Origin: Camellia lanceoleosa
Lineage: Eukaryota > Streptophyta > Magnoliopsida > Ericales > Theaceae
Direction: 5' to 3'
DNA length: 64,000 bases
Assembly (NCBI GenBank): GCA_025200525.1
Contig: CM045761.1
Span: 206,605,870-206,669,869 of the forward strand
The position numbers and the translations under genes were made by a program. Every line of letters begins with the position of its first letter. Within the stretch, counting starts at the first letter, position 1. The notes under the pieces were generated by a model, which did no database searches, was not told the origin of the DNA, and saw nothing but the letters and a program-made list of their open reading frames with translations. Positions 34,266-46,699 of the stretch are shown piece after piece.

Positions 34266-36330
34266 TTTAAAATTGATATTGGTAGGAATGTAAAATTTGG
34301 CCCGTGGACGGCCCGAAACCCGTCAGCAAGCCGGGGCGGGCTCGACCGGTTGACAATGTGAATATTGACATTGACATGTTAACATTCACATTAATAGAAG
34401 TGTAAAATTGGCCCATAATCCATGGCGGCCCAGGCGGGCGGTCGAGCCGTTGACAATGTGAATATTCACGTTGACATGTTAACATTCACATTGATAAGAG
34501 TGTAAAATTGGTTTGTGGCCCATGGGCAGCCAAAAGCCCACACGCGGCCCGGGGCGGATCCGGCCCGTTGACAATGTGAATATTCACATTGACATGTTAA
34601 CATTTACATTGATTAGAGTATAAAATTGGCCAGCGTCCCATAGGCGGCCAAAAGCCTGCTCGCGGCCTAGGGCGGGCCCGGCCCAGCCTGTTGACAATGT
34701 GAATATTCACATTGACATATTAACATTCACATTGATAGGAGTGTAAAATTAGTCCGCGTCCCGTAGTTGCCCGAAACCTGCCCACTGCCCGTGGGCGAGC
34801 CCGGCCCGTTGGCAATGTGAATATTCATATTGTCATGTTAATATTCACATTGATAAGAGTATAAAATTAGCCCGCGCCCCGTGGTTACCCAAAACCTGTC
34901 CACGGCCCGTGGGCAACCCGGGGCGGGCCCGGCCCGGCCCGTTGACAATGTGAATATTCACATTGACATGTTAACATTCACATTGATAAGAGTATAAAAT
35001 TAGCCCGCCCGTGGTCGCTCAAACCCTCCCATTTAACCGCGGCGTCTTGTTGACAATGTGAATATTCATATTAACATGTTAATATTCACATTGATAAGTA
35101 TAAAATTGGCTCGCCCATAGGCGACCAAAAAGCCCGCATGCCCAAAGGCAGACGGCGCCGTTGACAATGTGAATATCAAAGTCTGGCCGACGTCACGGGC
35201 TTGGCTCGACCCGTGACAATGTGAATATTCACATTGACATGTTAACATTAACATTGATAGAGTGTAAAATTTGTCCGTTGTTGAAGCTTCGCTCGACTGG
35301 TAGGCCGCCAAGTTGAAGCGTGAATATTCACATTGACATATTAACATGCACATTGATAGGAATGTAGAAATTGGCCCGGCGTGCTGCTCGCCCGCCGCCA
35401 TGGCGGGACAGGCTCGTTTGGGTCCGGGCCTGAGCATGTCCGAGACCCTAGGCTAGAGCTTAGGCCATCACTTTGAAGCCCGGCCTAGCCCGGCCCATCG
35501 GCTCGCTTAAAGCCCATTCAAGGCTCAGTCCGAGGCCCAGCCTACCTGAGGCACAATGTCTTTTTTTATGGAAAATAATAAAATTTTGGTAGAAAAAATT
35601 AAAAAGAAATAAAAAAAAATGGCCAATACCGCCCAAGCCTGGCCTAAGCTCGAGCCTAAGCCCAGGCCCACCGGCCCGACCCAAGGCTGTCGTCTTCGGG
35701 CCGCGAGCCAATTTTACACTCCTATTAATATGAATGTTAATATGTTAATGTGAATATTTACATTGTCACGTTGCCGCGGGCAACTGCCTCATGGCTAATT
35801 TTACGCTCCTATCAATGTGAATGTTAATATGTCAATATGAATATTGACATTGTCAGTCGGTCGGGTCGCCCATTGAGCCGGGCCGCCCATGGGACGCGAG
35901 TCAATTTTACACTTTTATCAATGTGAATGTTAACATGTCAATGTGAATATTCACATTGTCACGGGCCGGGTCGGGCCCGTCCCGGGCAGCGGGTGAGCTT
36001 CGGGCTCCCACGGGTTGCGGGCTAATTTTACACTCCTATCAATGTGAATGTTAATATGTTAATGTGAATATTCACATTGTCACGTCGCCAAGCCACTAGG
36101 CCGCCTACGGGTCGGGCCAATTTTGTAGTCTTATCAATGTGAATGTTAATATGTCAATGTGAATGTGAATGTTAATGTGAATATTCACATTGTCACGGGC
36201 CAGACCGGGCTCGTCACGGGCCGGACCGGGCTCGCCTTGGGCTGCGGGCTAATTTTACACTCCTATCAATGTGAATGTTAACATGTCAATGTGAATATTC
36301 ACATTGTACACGGGCCGGGCCCCTACACAT
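34266..36330. repeat. inverted modular array: AT-rich palindrome modules with variable GC-rich linkers
   Basis: Left arm (34266 to about 35375): about nine modules of the form GTTGACAATGTGAATATTCACATTGACATGTTAACATTCACATTGATA...GTGTAAAATT (shown here only as an overall pattern), starting near 34351, 34451, 34569, 34692, 34810, 34943, 35051, 35162 and 35214. Right arm (35709-36330): six modules in the opposite orientation (TTTTACACTCCTATCAATG...). The two arms flank a GC-rich centre with GGCCCGGCC words. Each module contains the perfect palindrome AATGTGAATATTCACATT or a near copy. Linkers of 40-70 bp are GC-rich and differ between modules. Non-coding. Confidence 0.9.
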
Positions 36331-36370
36331 TGACGATATGAACATTCACATTGACGGTATGAACATTCAC

Positions 36371-36546
36371 ATTAGGGGTATTTTGGTAATTATGTCACAC
36401 ATAGGACTTATTGAAACATAAGAAAATAATATGAACTAAATAGAACATAAGTAGATACATTAGGGGTATTTTTGTAATTATGTCACCTATAGGACTTATT
36501 GAAACATAAGAAAATAATATGAACTAAATAGAACATAAGTAGATGA
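36371..36546. repeat. 88-bp tandem duplication
   Basis: ATTAGGGGTATTTT starts at 36371 and 36459, and both are followed by TAATTATGTCAC, TAGGACTTATTGAAACATAA and GAACATAAGTAGAT. Copies are nearly identical, indicating a recent event. Confidence 0.9.
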
Positions 36547-36689
36547 AAATGATATTTTGGTCATCTTATCTCATATATGACCTAATGGAATAGTCAAAAA
36601 GAATATGGGTTGAATGGAACATAAGTAATTAAAGATGGATTTATGAAAAAAGTTCCCTTTTATTAAAAATAAATTTTAATAAAATCGTT

Positions 36690-36970
36690 ATTGAAAATAA
36701 TTTTTATGATAATTTTTTATATATGTGGTTAAAAATTAATAATTAATAATATTTTTTTATCACGATTTTTATAAATTGTCACTAAAATTTATAATTAATT
36801 AATTTTTTTTGACGAATTTTTTAAATTATCGCTAAAAATTAAAAATTAGTAACTCTTTTTTGAGTGATTCTTTTTAAATTATCGCTAAAACTTATAATTA
36901 GTGAAATTTTTTGTGATAAAATTTTTAAACTGTCACTGAAAATTAACAATTAGTAATATTTTTCATAAGA
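36690..36970. repeat. degenerate short tandem repeats, about 60-70 bp
   Basis: AAATTnTCnCTAAAAnTT followed by ATAATTAnT recurs about four times with heavy divergence (near 36773, 36828, 36884, 36935). AT-rich, no gene. Confidence 0.5.
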
Positions 36971-37044
36971 TTTGATAAAAAAATATCATTAATTATCATA
37001 GAACTTATTAAACAATAAATCCATTTAATATGACCTTTACGTAG

Positions 37045-37602
37045 TGACATGGGTAAGCCCATAAAGGTTATAGCCTACCATTTAGAGCCCAATACATAAT
37101 TCAACTACCAAAGCCCAACGTTGCTGGAACTCAACATGGCATTAAGAACCAATGACATCTAAACACGTGGCAAGAGAAGGACAAGTCACATAAGCAGACA
37201 AAGATCCTGCAAAGTTATTACACTGTATATCAGCCATTAATAAAGCCCTTACAGCATTTATTGCGATAACCCCTCCCCGTCGAAACAGAACGGCCTCACC
37301 ATGAACAAAGCAAGCTAGTGCATAGACTTTCGGCCAAGATGACAGGTCGGAAGGGACAACGAAATGATTACCAAAGGATATAAGCAGACGTCGAAGACAA
37401 GAAGAAGGTTAAGCTCTCTATCTCTAATCTATCTCTACATTCCATTTTTCTTTTTAACTTGCTCGTCGGAGGGTTTGTTGGGGGACTTCCCGTTCCCCGT
37501 TGAACTTTTGTGCAGGTTCCTCTGTGGGCTTGGTACCTGGGCACTAGTTTGGGAAGCGTGGATCAGTCCGACCCGTTCCATTTGGAACACGCTGTATCAT
37601 CA
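37045..37602 (+). repeat. 5' LTR (558 bp)
   Basis: TGACATGGGTAAGCC ... GCTGTATCATCA. It has 11 extra bases (around 37418-37432) relative to the 3' LTR. The left border is fixed by the CGTAG duplication, the right border by the adjacent PBS. Confidence 0.95.
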
Positions 37603-37604
37603 AT

Positions 37605-37622
37605 TGGCGCCGCCTGTGGGAA
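37605..37622 (+). promoter_or_regulatory. primer-binding site
   Basis: TGGCGCCGCCTGTGGGAA lies two bases after the LTR end. The TGG start matches the CCA end of a tRNA primer. The tRNA species was not assigned with confidence. Confidence 0.85.
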
Positions 37623-37705
37623 ACCTTTTGCTCCGTGTGCCAGTTGTGCTCATTGTCACCGGAGATCCTTTTCCAATAACCCCTTTCTACAACCTGCGAA
37701 GGTGG

Positions 37706-39012
37706 ATGGTCACAACTAGATCCATGGCTTCCCACCACAATGTTGCCGACCACCAAGCCGACCCTCCTAATCCAAACAACCCAACGCAGTATTTCACCGA
37801 GCTCACCAACAACATTACCCGCTTGGCCGAGCAAAACCAAGCCCTGATTAATGCTTTACTCTAAAGAAACCTTCATATGCCTCTTCCACCACCTCCAGAT
37901 ATCCTACCTAACCAAGAACGAGCCCCTAGCCATACTATCCAGCAGCCTCATCCACCCAACTTGGAAGGCTTGCGACCCCTTCCCCCAGATACGAACCCTC
38001 CACCTCGGGTCCCATACCGATCGGCCCTGGCACACACCCCCGAAGGAGAGGCCAGTAGCGTCCAGCCTCCGCTCCAGTCCGGTGGTGACAACTCGTTGTC
38101 TCTATCCGGGACAAAACCTCTACCTCCTAAGTTTAAAATGCCCACAATCGACTTCTTCAACGGTACAACGGACCCAGTCGATCACTTGGAGACCTATAGA
38201 ACCCTCATGATCCTCCATACATTTCCTGATGAAATTATGTGTCGGGCTTTCCCCGTAACACTCAAGGGGTCGGCTCAACTCTGGTTTAGTCAATTGCCAG
38301 CAAACTCTGTTTCCACTTTTCAGCATCTCAGTGACTCCTTTCTCAGCCATTTCATTAGAGCCCAAGGCCTGCGTCAACAACCCAACTCCTCAACATCCGT
38401 GACGAGGGAGTTATCACTTTTCACACCCGCTTCAATATCGAAGCCCTGCAGGTAACGGAAAACGATGACAAGGTCATCCTCGCGGCGTTCATGGCCAGCC
38501 TACGATCATCTGATTTCCTTTTCTCTCTCTCCAAAAATCCCCCGACCTCCATGGCAACCCTACTTTCCAAAGCCCAAAAATACATGAACACCGAAGATTC
38601 CCTAGCCGCCCGACAAGATCCTACAGCTAAAAACCCGACCCCCAGAGAGAAGAGAAAGGACTCAGAAATCAGAAACACCCAGTACAATCACCAAACACCT
38701 CAGTATACTGACCGACCACCCCGAGCCAACTGGTCGGTGCCAACCCAAACGCCCGGCCGGTTCGAACGGTACATACTCCTCAACTCCCCCATGGAATAAG
38801 TCTTGAACCAAATTTGATGAGATTATCCCCTAAAATGGCCCCAACCATCACAGTCTCCCGCCAACTGGCGAGACCAGTCCAAATACTGCCGCTTTCATCA
38901 GGACCACGGCTACAACACGGAGGAGTGTATTAACCTCAAAGACCAAGTCGAGGGCTTAATATATCAGGGACGTCTAAGTCGGTTCACGGAAGCTCGCCCT
39001 CAGCAGAGGTAG
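37706..39012 (+). pseudogene. gag: gag of the Tat element (decayed)
   Basis: It starts MVTTRSMASHHNVADHQ. A capsid-type Retrotrans_gag segment (DPVDHLETYRTLMILHTFPDE ... LKGSAQLWFSQLP) lies at about 38170-38300. A zinc-knuckle-like CRFHQDHGYNTEEC motif lies at 38887-38928. In-frame stops occur at 37862, 38797, 38815, 38818 and 39010, with a frameshift near 38390 (reading moves from frame 2 to frame 1). The protein would coat the element RNA and form virus-like particles, but it cannot be made whole from this copy. Confidence 0.88.
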
Positions 39013-40080
39013 AGGAATGAACCTATTAGAAACAACTGCCGGCGTATCCCTCCCCGGCAACCCGCACAACCTAATCAAGGTCATGATCGCCCTCCACAGC
39101 AACCCCGGGCACAAGGGAACCCTGCCCCCCTTATTGGAGAGATCAGAGTTATTGCTGGCGGACTTGCTTGTGGAGGACCATCCCACTCAGCTCAGCAGGC
39201 AGAACTCAGAAAAATAAGGCAGGGCTCAGACAAAGAAGTTGCCACATTGGATCGACCCTGCAAACAGCCCAAGCAGTGGACGGAGCCTATCACCTTTACA
39301 GACGCCGACTGCACAGGCATCCGTTACCTCCATGGCGACCCTCTCGTCATCTCTGCCCTCTTCTCCAATTACAAAGTCAGATGGGTTCTCGTCGACAAAG
39401 GTAGTTCTTCAAACATTATCTTTCTAAATGCCTTCCGCCAGCTCAAGATCGGAAAAGAAAGTCTGTCCCCTCTCTAAACCCCATTGGTCGGTTTTACTGG
39501 AGATCGGGTGACTTCCATCGGCTCTATCGATCTTCCCATCACAATCGAAGAATACCTACGGCGGACGACAAAGTTGCTCACCTTCCTCGTCGTCGACTGT
39601 CTCTCTGCTTACAACATGATCCTCGGTCGTACCGCCTTAAATGCTTTCCAAGCTATCAGATCCACTTTCCATCTTACCGTCAAATTCCCCACCGACCTTG
39701 GAGTCGGCACAGTGAGGGGCGAGCAGACCATGGCCAGGGAATGTTACGTCGTTTCACTTAAAGAGGTCAAGCTAAAGGAGGCTATGATCATTGAAGGGCT
39801 CGACGTCAGGGACGATGATGAGCTGGTCAGAGGGGAACCAGTGGAAGAGCTTGTCGAGGTCCCTATCGATCCCACCAACCTGACAAAAACTGCCAAGATC
39901 GGCAGCCAACTATCCTCCCAGGCCAAGGCCGACCTTACTGCCCTCCTGATTAAGCACAACGATGTATTTGCCTGGACCCACTCCGACATATCGGGTATCG
40001 ACCCCTCCTTCATCACCCATCATCTCAGCATTGAGCCCCATTTTCGACTCTTCCACCAGAAGCAGTGCATCTTTCACTAG
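39013..40080 (+). pseudogene. pro: aspartic protease region of pol (decayed)
   Basis: Contains VRWVLVDKGSSSNII, with the catalytic Asp at 39394-39396 in a D-x-G-S-S motif, then a linker ending VIDPTNLT/TALLIKHNDVFAW-like residues leading into RT. Stops occur at 39475 and 40078. The middle residue of the active-site triad is Lys, which is unusual. Confidence 0.85.
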
Positions 40081-41223
40081 GAGCGCAATACTCTTATCGT
40101 TTCTGAAGTAGATAAGCTCATTGAGGCACAGTTTATCAAAAATGTAGACTACCCCAGGTGGCTGTCAAATGTGGTCTTGGTTCGTAAAAACAATGGTAAA
40201 TGGCGACTTTGTGTCGACTACTCCGACCTTAACCGAGCTTGCCCCAAAGACAGTTATCTCCTTCTTCGCATAGATCTGCTTGTTGACGCCACAGCCAGCC
40301 ATCAAATGTTCAGCTTCATGGATGCCTTCTCTAGGTACAACCAAATTTTAATGCACCCGTCTGACCTGGAGCACACCTTCTTCATCACCGACCAGGGAAC
40401 CTACCATTATTGTGTCATGCCATTTGGGTTGAAAAATGTCGGGGCCACTTACCAACGGTTGGTCAGCGCCGTCTTTCATCATCAGATAGGCCGGAACATG
40501 GAAGTATACGTCGATGACATGCTAGTTAAAAGCAAACTCTCCACTGATCATCTAGTTGACCTGCGAGAGACCTTCGGCACCCTACGAAAGTATCAAATGA
40601 AGCTCAATCTGAAGAAATGCGCCTTCGGCGTAGGATCTGGGAAGTTTTTGGGTTTTATGGTTAGTCAGCGAGGCATCGAAGCTAACCCCGAAAAGATCAA
40701 GGCCTTGATAGAAATGCAGTCAGCCAGAACGGTTAAGGAAGTTCAAAGGCTTACTGGCAGAGTCGCCACCCTCAATCGCTTCATTTCTCGTGCAACGGAC
40801 AAGTGCCTCCCCTTCTTCAAAGTTCTTCGGTAGACTTTCGAGTAGACGACCCAATCCAAAGAGGCCTTCTAACAGTTGAAGCAGTGCGTGGCCAACCCCT
40901 CCTTACTCTCCCAAGCACTTACGGGCGAGCCTCTTTTTCTCTATCTAGCCGTCTGGAGCACTGCAGTCAGTGTAGCCCTCATCAGGGAGGGTGGTTCAGT
41001 ACAACGCCTGGTTTATTACATTAGCCGGGCTCTCAGAAGCGCCAAACAGAACTACCCATTGCTAGAAAAAATGTCCTTGGCCTTGGTCACCGCCTCAAGA
41101 CGACTCCATCCTTACTTCCAAGCCCACTCCATAATGGTCCTCACTGATCAACCTTTAAAGAAGATAATGCAACAGCCCGAGTTGTCCGACAGACTCATGC
41201 AATGGTCGGTCAAGCTCAGCTAA
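40081..41223 (+). pseudogene. pol: reverse transcriptase plus RNase H of pol (decayed)
   Basis: RT motifs: VVLVRKNNGKWRLCVDYSDLN, MPFGLKNVGATYQ, and the catalytic YVDDM at 40507-40521. The RT-linked RNase H follows (YYISRALRSAKQNYPLLEK ... HSIMVLTDQPLKKI). In-frame stops occur at 40831, 40843, 40870 and 41221, concentrated at the connection between RT and RNase H. Confidence 0.93.
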
Positions 41224-41800
41224 TTTGACATCTCCTACCGATTGCGAATGGTGATCAAAGGGCAGGTTGTTGCCGATTTCATCTTGGAATTCACTAATCT
41301 CACTCCAACCACGGCTCCACCGCCTCTATGACCCCAGATTGAGGCAGAAGAGCCCCATTCTTGGACCCTCAACATTGACAGATCATCCTGCAAAGAAGGC
41401 AGTGGGGTTGGTCTCATCCTCACTGCCCCCAAGGGTAGTTATTTCAAGTGTGCTCTCCGCTTCTTGTTCGACGCAAGCAATAATGAGGCTGAATATGAGG
41501 CATTGATAGTAGGTCTCCGCCTAGCCAGAGACGTTGGTGTCAGCCATATCCGGGTGTTCAGCGATTCCCAGCTTATTGTCGGATAAATTACAGGGGAATT
41601 CGATGCCAAAGAAGGCACAATGCGGGCTTACAGGGATATTGCACTCCCCCTTGCCCGCCATTTCAATACTTTTCACATCAAACACATCCTTCGGGCGAAA
41701 AACTCTAAGGCAGATGAGATGGCTCAATTGGCTTCTGCAGACCAGTCCGACCTCAACCAAGGTGTCCACCTCGAGTATTTGGGCCCACCCTGCCATTTTC
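41224..41800 (+). pseudogene. second, archaeal-type RNase H domain (Tat hallmark)
   Basis: WTLNIDRSS, ASNNEAEYEALIVGL and FSDSQLIVG supply the expected acidic residues D, E and D. ILRAKNSKADEMAQLAS closes the domain. This extra RNase H between the RT-RNase H and integrase defines Tat/Ogre elements. Stops at 41329 and 41584; a frameshift near 41800. Confidence 0.88.
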
Positions 41801-43081
41801 CCAAACCAGCAACAAGTCCACTTCCTCCAAAATGAACCTATTCCATGGGTGGCTGACATCTTTCTATTTTTGAGAAAGGGGGAACTGCCAGACGACAAAT
41901 GGCTGGCCGCCAAAGTCAGGGCCCAGTCGTCCAACTACATTCTCATCAGTGGCCTCTTGTACAAACATGGCTTCTTACGCCCATACCTACGACGCCTCAA
42001 TCCTGCTCAAGCGACCTACGTGATGAGGGAGGTCCATGAGGGTATATGTGGTAATCATTTGGGTGCCAGGTCACTAGCCCACAAAATACTTCGCATCGGT
42101 TACTTCTGGCCTACTCTCAATCAAGATGCCACTGAATTCGTGCTTAAATGTGATAAGTGCCAACGCTTCGCCAACATCCCTCATGCTCCTCCGTCAGAAC
42201 TGATCACACTCTGCAGTCCTTACCCATTCTCCAAATAGGGGATCGACTTAGTTGGCCCATTGCCCACCGGTCGAGGCCAAACCAAATTCGCAATCCTCGC
42301 CATTGATTACTTCACTAAATGGGTGGAGGCGAAACCCCTTGCCCCAATCACCGAGCGGAACACAACCAGATTTATCTGGCAGTCGATCGTGTGCCGATTT
42401 GGCATACCTCAAGCCGTCGTCTCTGACAATGGCAAACAATTCAACAATGCCAAGTTTAGGAAATTCTGTGCAGAGCTTCAAATCCAGCCATGCTTCTCTT
42501 CCCCAGGTCATCCCCAAGCCAATGGCCAAGTTGAGGTTACCAACCGTTCTCTTCTGAAGATCATCAAAACCAAGTTGGAAGCTGCTAAGGGACTCTGGGC
42601 TGAGTAATTACCAAACGTGCTTTGGGCCTACTACACTACCGCCCGAACCCCCACGGGAGAGACCCCATTCCGTTTAACATACGGCGCTGAGGCAGTTATC
42701 CTAGTGGAAATCGGTCTGCCCACCCTAAGGGTTCTGCATCCGAATCCGGAACTAACTGAAGAACTGTGTCGGCCAGACCTGGACTTGATCGAAGAGCTCC
42801 GAGAGACCACTGCTGTCAGACGGGCCTCATATAACTAGAAAATGAGAACACACTACAACCGCAAAGTTCGACCGAGGGAGTTCTCCGTTGGGGACCTTGT
42901 TTTGCGGGAAGCAACCCTTGCCACCAAAAATCCGGCTGAGGGCAAGCTGGCAGCCAAGTGGGAGGGACCTTACGTTGTTAAGGCCAGACCTCGTTCGGGT
43001 ACTTATCGACTTTAGGACATGGAAGGCCGAGACCTCCCTTATCCATGGAATGCTGAGCACTTGAAGCGTTATTTTCAATAA
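41801..43081 (+). pseudogene. int: integrase (decayed)
   Basis: Zinc finger H-H-C-C in VHEGICGNHLGARS ... KCDKCQR. Catalytic core D,D-35-E residues in AIDYFTKWVEA, VVSDNGKQF and NGQVEVTNRS. The C-terminal part KVRPREFSVGDLVLRE ... HLKRYFQ ends TAA at 43079-43081. In-frame stops at 42236, 42605, 42836 and 43013, all at positions where relatives have Gln or Trp. No chromodomain is seen, as expected for Tat. Confidence 0.92.
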
Positions 43082-43935
43082 AAGCCCTGTTTTTTTGTAT
43101 TGATCAATTGCTGTATGTTTTTTTTGACAATCTACGCACTTGGATGCTTTTGTCCTGTTCTCACACGGTGTAATTTGTGCTCAATGGGCTACGCTTTAAA
43201 TGATAACACTCTTATATCTCAATTATCGTACCTGGTATTTCAATAACACCCTGTTTGCAGGCTCAGCTAGACTGAGTTACTTAAAGCCTCAGCCAGACTG
43301 AGCACGAAGGGCTCAACCAGACTGAGTTACTTAAAACCTCAGCCAGACTGAGTTACTTAAAGCCTCAGCTGGACTGAGCATGAAAGGCTCAGCCAGACTG
43401 AGTTAATTATGGTTTAAGCATTCTTGCAACTTCATGTTTGTAGCATTGTTGCCATACTTAGTCAAATTCCAGGTCCATGCTTTTATGCCTTTTAACATTC
43501 TTTACATTTTTTAACTTTCATCTCCCAACCCAATCCTCCATTTCTCAACACTCTGACCACTTGATTTAACATTTCAAGACTCTCACATTTTAAGACCCTT
43601 ACACTCTCGCATTCTCTCAACACTTTCACATTTAAGACCTTTACATTTCAACGTCTTTATTGTTAACATTCTTCGCGTCATAATTTTCTCACAAGCTAGA
43701 TTGGCTCCCTACTTCTCACATTTCACTAGTATTTATACACAAGCCTTATTTGAATGACCATTCTCATTCTTTTCAGATCTACAAGAGATAAAGACAACAG
43801 TATGAAAAACACAACTCATAATTTTATTTATTCACAAACTTACACATATTTCACTACAGAAATTACAAACAAAAAACAACAAGAAAACAAAACAACAACA
43901 ACCAAAATTTTCTTTACAAATTTTATTCAAACCAA
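43082..43935. other. non-coding spacer between pol and antisense ORF
   Basis: It contains the short-repeat block at 43257-43412 and, at about 43540-43680, CT-rich sequence with repeated CATTTTAAGACC / CACTTTCACATTTAAGACC words. No coding frame is recognised on the plus strand. Confidence 0.6.
43257..43412 (+). repeat. minisatellite with CTCAGCCAGACTGAG units
   Basis: CTCAG/ACCAGACTGAG words recur about six times at 26-32 bp spacing, alternating with TTACTTAAAGC or CACGAAGGG. It lies just downstream of pol in the Tat element. Confidence 0.85.
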
Positions 43936-46296
43936 TCATTCATCCTCGCTTGACACAAGGTCTTCTTCTTCAACACCCTTGTCTAGGGAGGTCTGGGCCA
44001 CGTCGTCTTCCTCTATCCTCACATTGCTGAAGTCCAAGTCTGGGAACAGCTCTTTTGCTTTACGTTTGAAAGTTTTCCAGCCGCTGTCCCAAAACTTAGC
44101 CATCTCATGCTTGTAGAAGTCCGACCCCTGGAAGCTCTGGATCATTTTCTCTTCACTCCGACTTCTAGCGGTCGTTGCTGACGGGCCAGCCCCTCTATCC
44201 CCCTCTCTCACCAAGCTGCTGGCGATCGTGGCATCAATGGCCGTCTGAAAGTCGGCGGACCTCTTGAACTGCTCTATTACTGCAACCCATAAGTCGGGGT
44301 ACGCCGCCCTTTCAGATGCCAACTTGGCCTTTTCTTCCTCCAAGGCCTTCTCCAACCCCGCCTTCTTTGCCACTAACTTGGCCCGTTCGTCTGCCAGTAC
44401 CCTCTCTAGCTTAGCGATCTTTAGATCTGCTTCTTCTTTTTCTTTGATTGACTGAGCGTGCAGATCTTCGTTGCAGGTCATGGCCTCATCCCACCGTTCG
44501 TTGGCGACGATGAAGGCTTTCTGGGCCTCTTCTAGCTTCTTCTGCTCGCCCGCCAGTTGGAACTCGAGCGACACCACCTTGCGGCGCGCCGTCTCTAGCT
44601 CTAACTTGGTTGCGAGTAGCTCAGCACTGGCACGGTCGGTGGAATAGCTCTGCACCATCGCTAACACCTCCATCGCTAACACCTCCATCTTCTTGGCCTT
44701 CTAGGCTTCTTCCAGCCCCCTGACACACGCACTCCGCGCAGTCTTCCTCCAACCTGTGGTCTCCCTCCTCAAACTTTCAAGTTGGGCCTTCACCTCTTCT
44801 AGCTTGGCCTTCAATGGCTCAACTTCGCCTTAGCGCCTCTAGCCTCTGTCAAACTCTCCATCGAGCGCATTGCCGCATCCTCCACCATGCCCAAGAGCCG
44901 ATCGGCAGCAGTCTTGGCTGGGCCTCCTTCTTCTTCCAGTCGCCCAGACACTGCTGGAGCGTGGTAGATGGCAGTCTTCAACTTGACCCTCTATTCCTCT
45001 CCTTGGGGCGTAGGACCCCCCTTGGGCTGCTGCTCTGCCCCCTCCTCAAGGCCAGTCGCCCCACCCTCTACCCGTTTTTCAGGGACAGTCGCCCCACTCT
45101 CCATCTCCTTTGCCACCTCCTCTAGTCCCACTTCAGGGGTCTCCTCTGCCATCACCTCCTTTGTTCTCTTCAAGGCTGGCCCCTCCTCCCTCTTCCTTAC
45201 TCTTTTCTTCTTCTTCAACACAGCCTCCATCTCCTTTTTGCTCTTTTCCTTTAGAGGATCGACTGGAGGTGGTCGTGGCTCAAAACCACTCAGATCTTTC
45301 TCCCTCAGCGGCTTGGGGTGAGGTCGGACACGCTCCCTTGCGATCGGTTTTGGAGCAGGCCCCAGCTTTGCCTCTTTATATTTGTCTGCTCTGGCGAACA
45401 ATCTCCTCTCCTTCTTCTTCTCCGCCTTCCTTTGCCCCTCCAACTCCTCCCTTGCCGGATCTTCCCTCAATGGTTGCGGCCCCAAGTTCAGGGTAAACAA
45501 CGTTGAAGGAAGGACCAGCTTGTCCCATCTCACTCCTTTCTCCTCCCTTCATTCCCTCACCCTCTTCACTAGGTCCTCGGCTGCCCCGTCCAACTTGGGC
45601 TCGACTGATTTGGTGGGGACCTTTTACGTTGTGCGAATTCCTGCCCCACCGTTCACCGTCACAAAGAACTATCTCGCCCTCTACCTCTTTACCGAAGATG
45701 GAAAACTTGCCACCAGACCTCACCTCACCACTGCTTGCAGAGTCATCCAAGTCTCCTGTTGATCGGAGGCCTTGTAGCAAGAGAAGAACTCCTCTACTGT
45801 CATTGCCATCCCTTCGGTCGCCTGCTGCCAAGCACTAGCGCAGGCCACTACTATCTTCCAAGCGTTCGGCATCAGCTGCCCTGGCGCCGCTTCTAATTTG
45901 TTTAGCACATCCACCACTATTTGGGGAAGAGGTAGCCTCAAACCCCCTTGCAATGCTTCCTTGTATAGGCTAAATTCGTTCGGCCGCACATCCGACGCCC
46001 TTTCCTTGGATGTGGGCAACTTTAACCCTATCTCTGAGGGAATTTGGTACTTCCTCCTTATTGCCTCCAACTCCTCTACCGTCAGTATGGATCTGTCCGG
46101 TTTGGTGTGCCAGTGGTCCGGCTCCACCTGACTAATAGGCCTCGCGGCTGCAATCATTGTCCTGGGGCAAGCCTGCACTGCCTGACTCGCTACATCCCTC
46201 TCTCTTCGCTCCGTACGATATTGTTCCACCAAATCCACCGCATCGTCGTCGCCTAACGGATCAACCCTTTGCGGTTGCTACTTCTTCTTGGGCCAT
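43936..46296 (-). pseudogene. antisense extra ORF of the Tat element: gypsy-type transposon domain, basic linker, coiled coil
   Basis: Pieces on the minus strand: about 46296-45720 (MAQEEVATAK, then FSLYKEALQGGLRLPLPQIV and LMPNAWKIVVACASAW, matching the PF04195-type domain); 45533-44991 (Lys/Arg/Glu-rich linker); 44688-43936 (long coiled coil beginning KLELETARRKVVSLEFQLAG, acidic C-terminus). They are separated by frameshifts and stops, so this copy is not functional. It has the same architecture as the antisense ORF at 1549-3641, indicating the two elements are related. The role in the element is unknown. Confidence 0.78.
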
Positions 46297-46699
46297 TTCT
46301 CTTGTGTGTCTACGAATGGCTTCAGACGCGGGCACAAGAAAGTTCACAAAATGTTGCAAAGGTGTATCACTCGACACAAAAAAGTTTACTTCTAGAACGT
46401 TTTGGTTCTTTGCAAAAAGATAGGTAAGCGAATAATACCAAAAGCCCAAGGCTTGCCTATATTCCAAGGGTCACAATTAAATTTCGCCAGTTTGAAAATT
46501 TTCAAAAATCTGCCAAAACTGTCTTTTCAACACCCTATATTGACCTATCGCTTCATTTCTTGCTCAACACCTAACCTTCCCCATTACGGGATTCCGCCAC
46601 GTGTACGACAACGATCTACGCCCCCTTTCCCCTTCTTTGTCTATTCCACTTCACTTCACCATGTGCCCCGGCGTCCCTCGAGCCCCGTGCACCACCACT

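Noticed and set aside
44814..45838. Several plus-strand Pro/Ser-rich ORFs
   Set aside because: They lie opposite the Lys/Glu-rich linker of the antisense ORF and mirror its composition.
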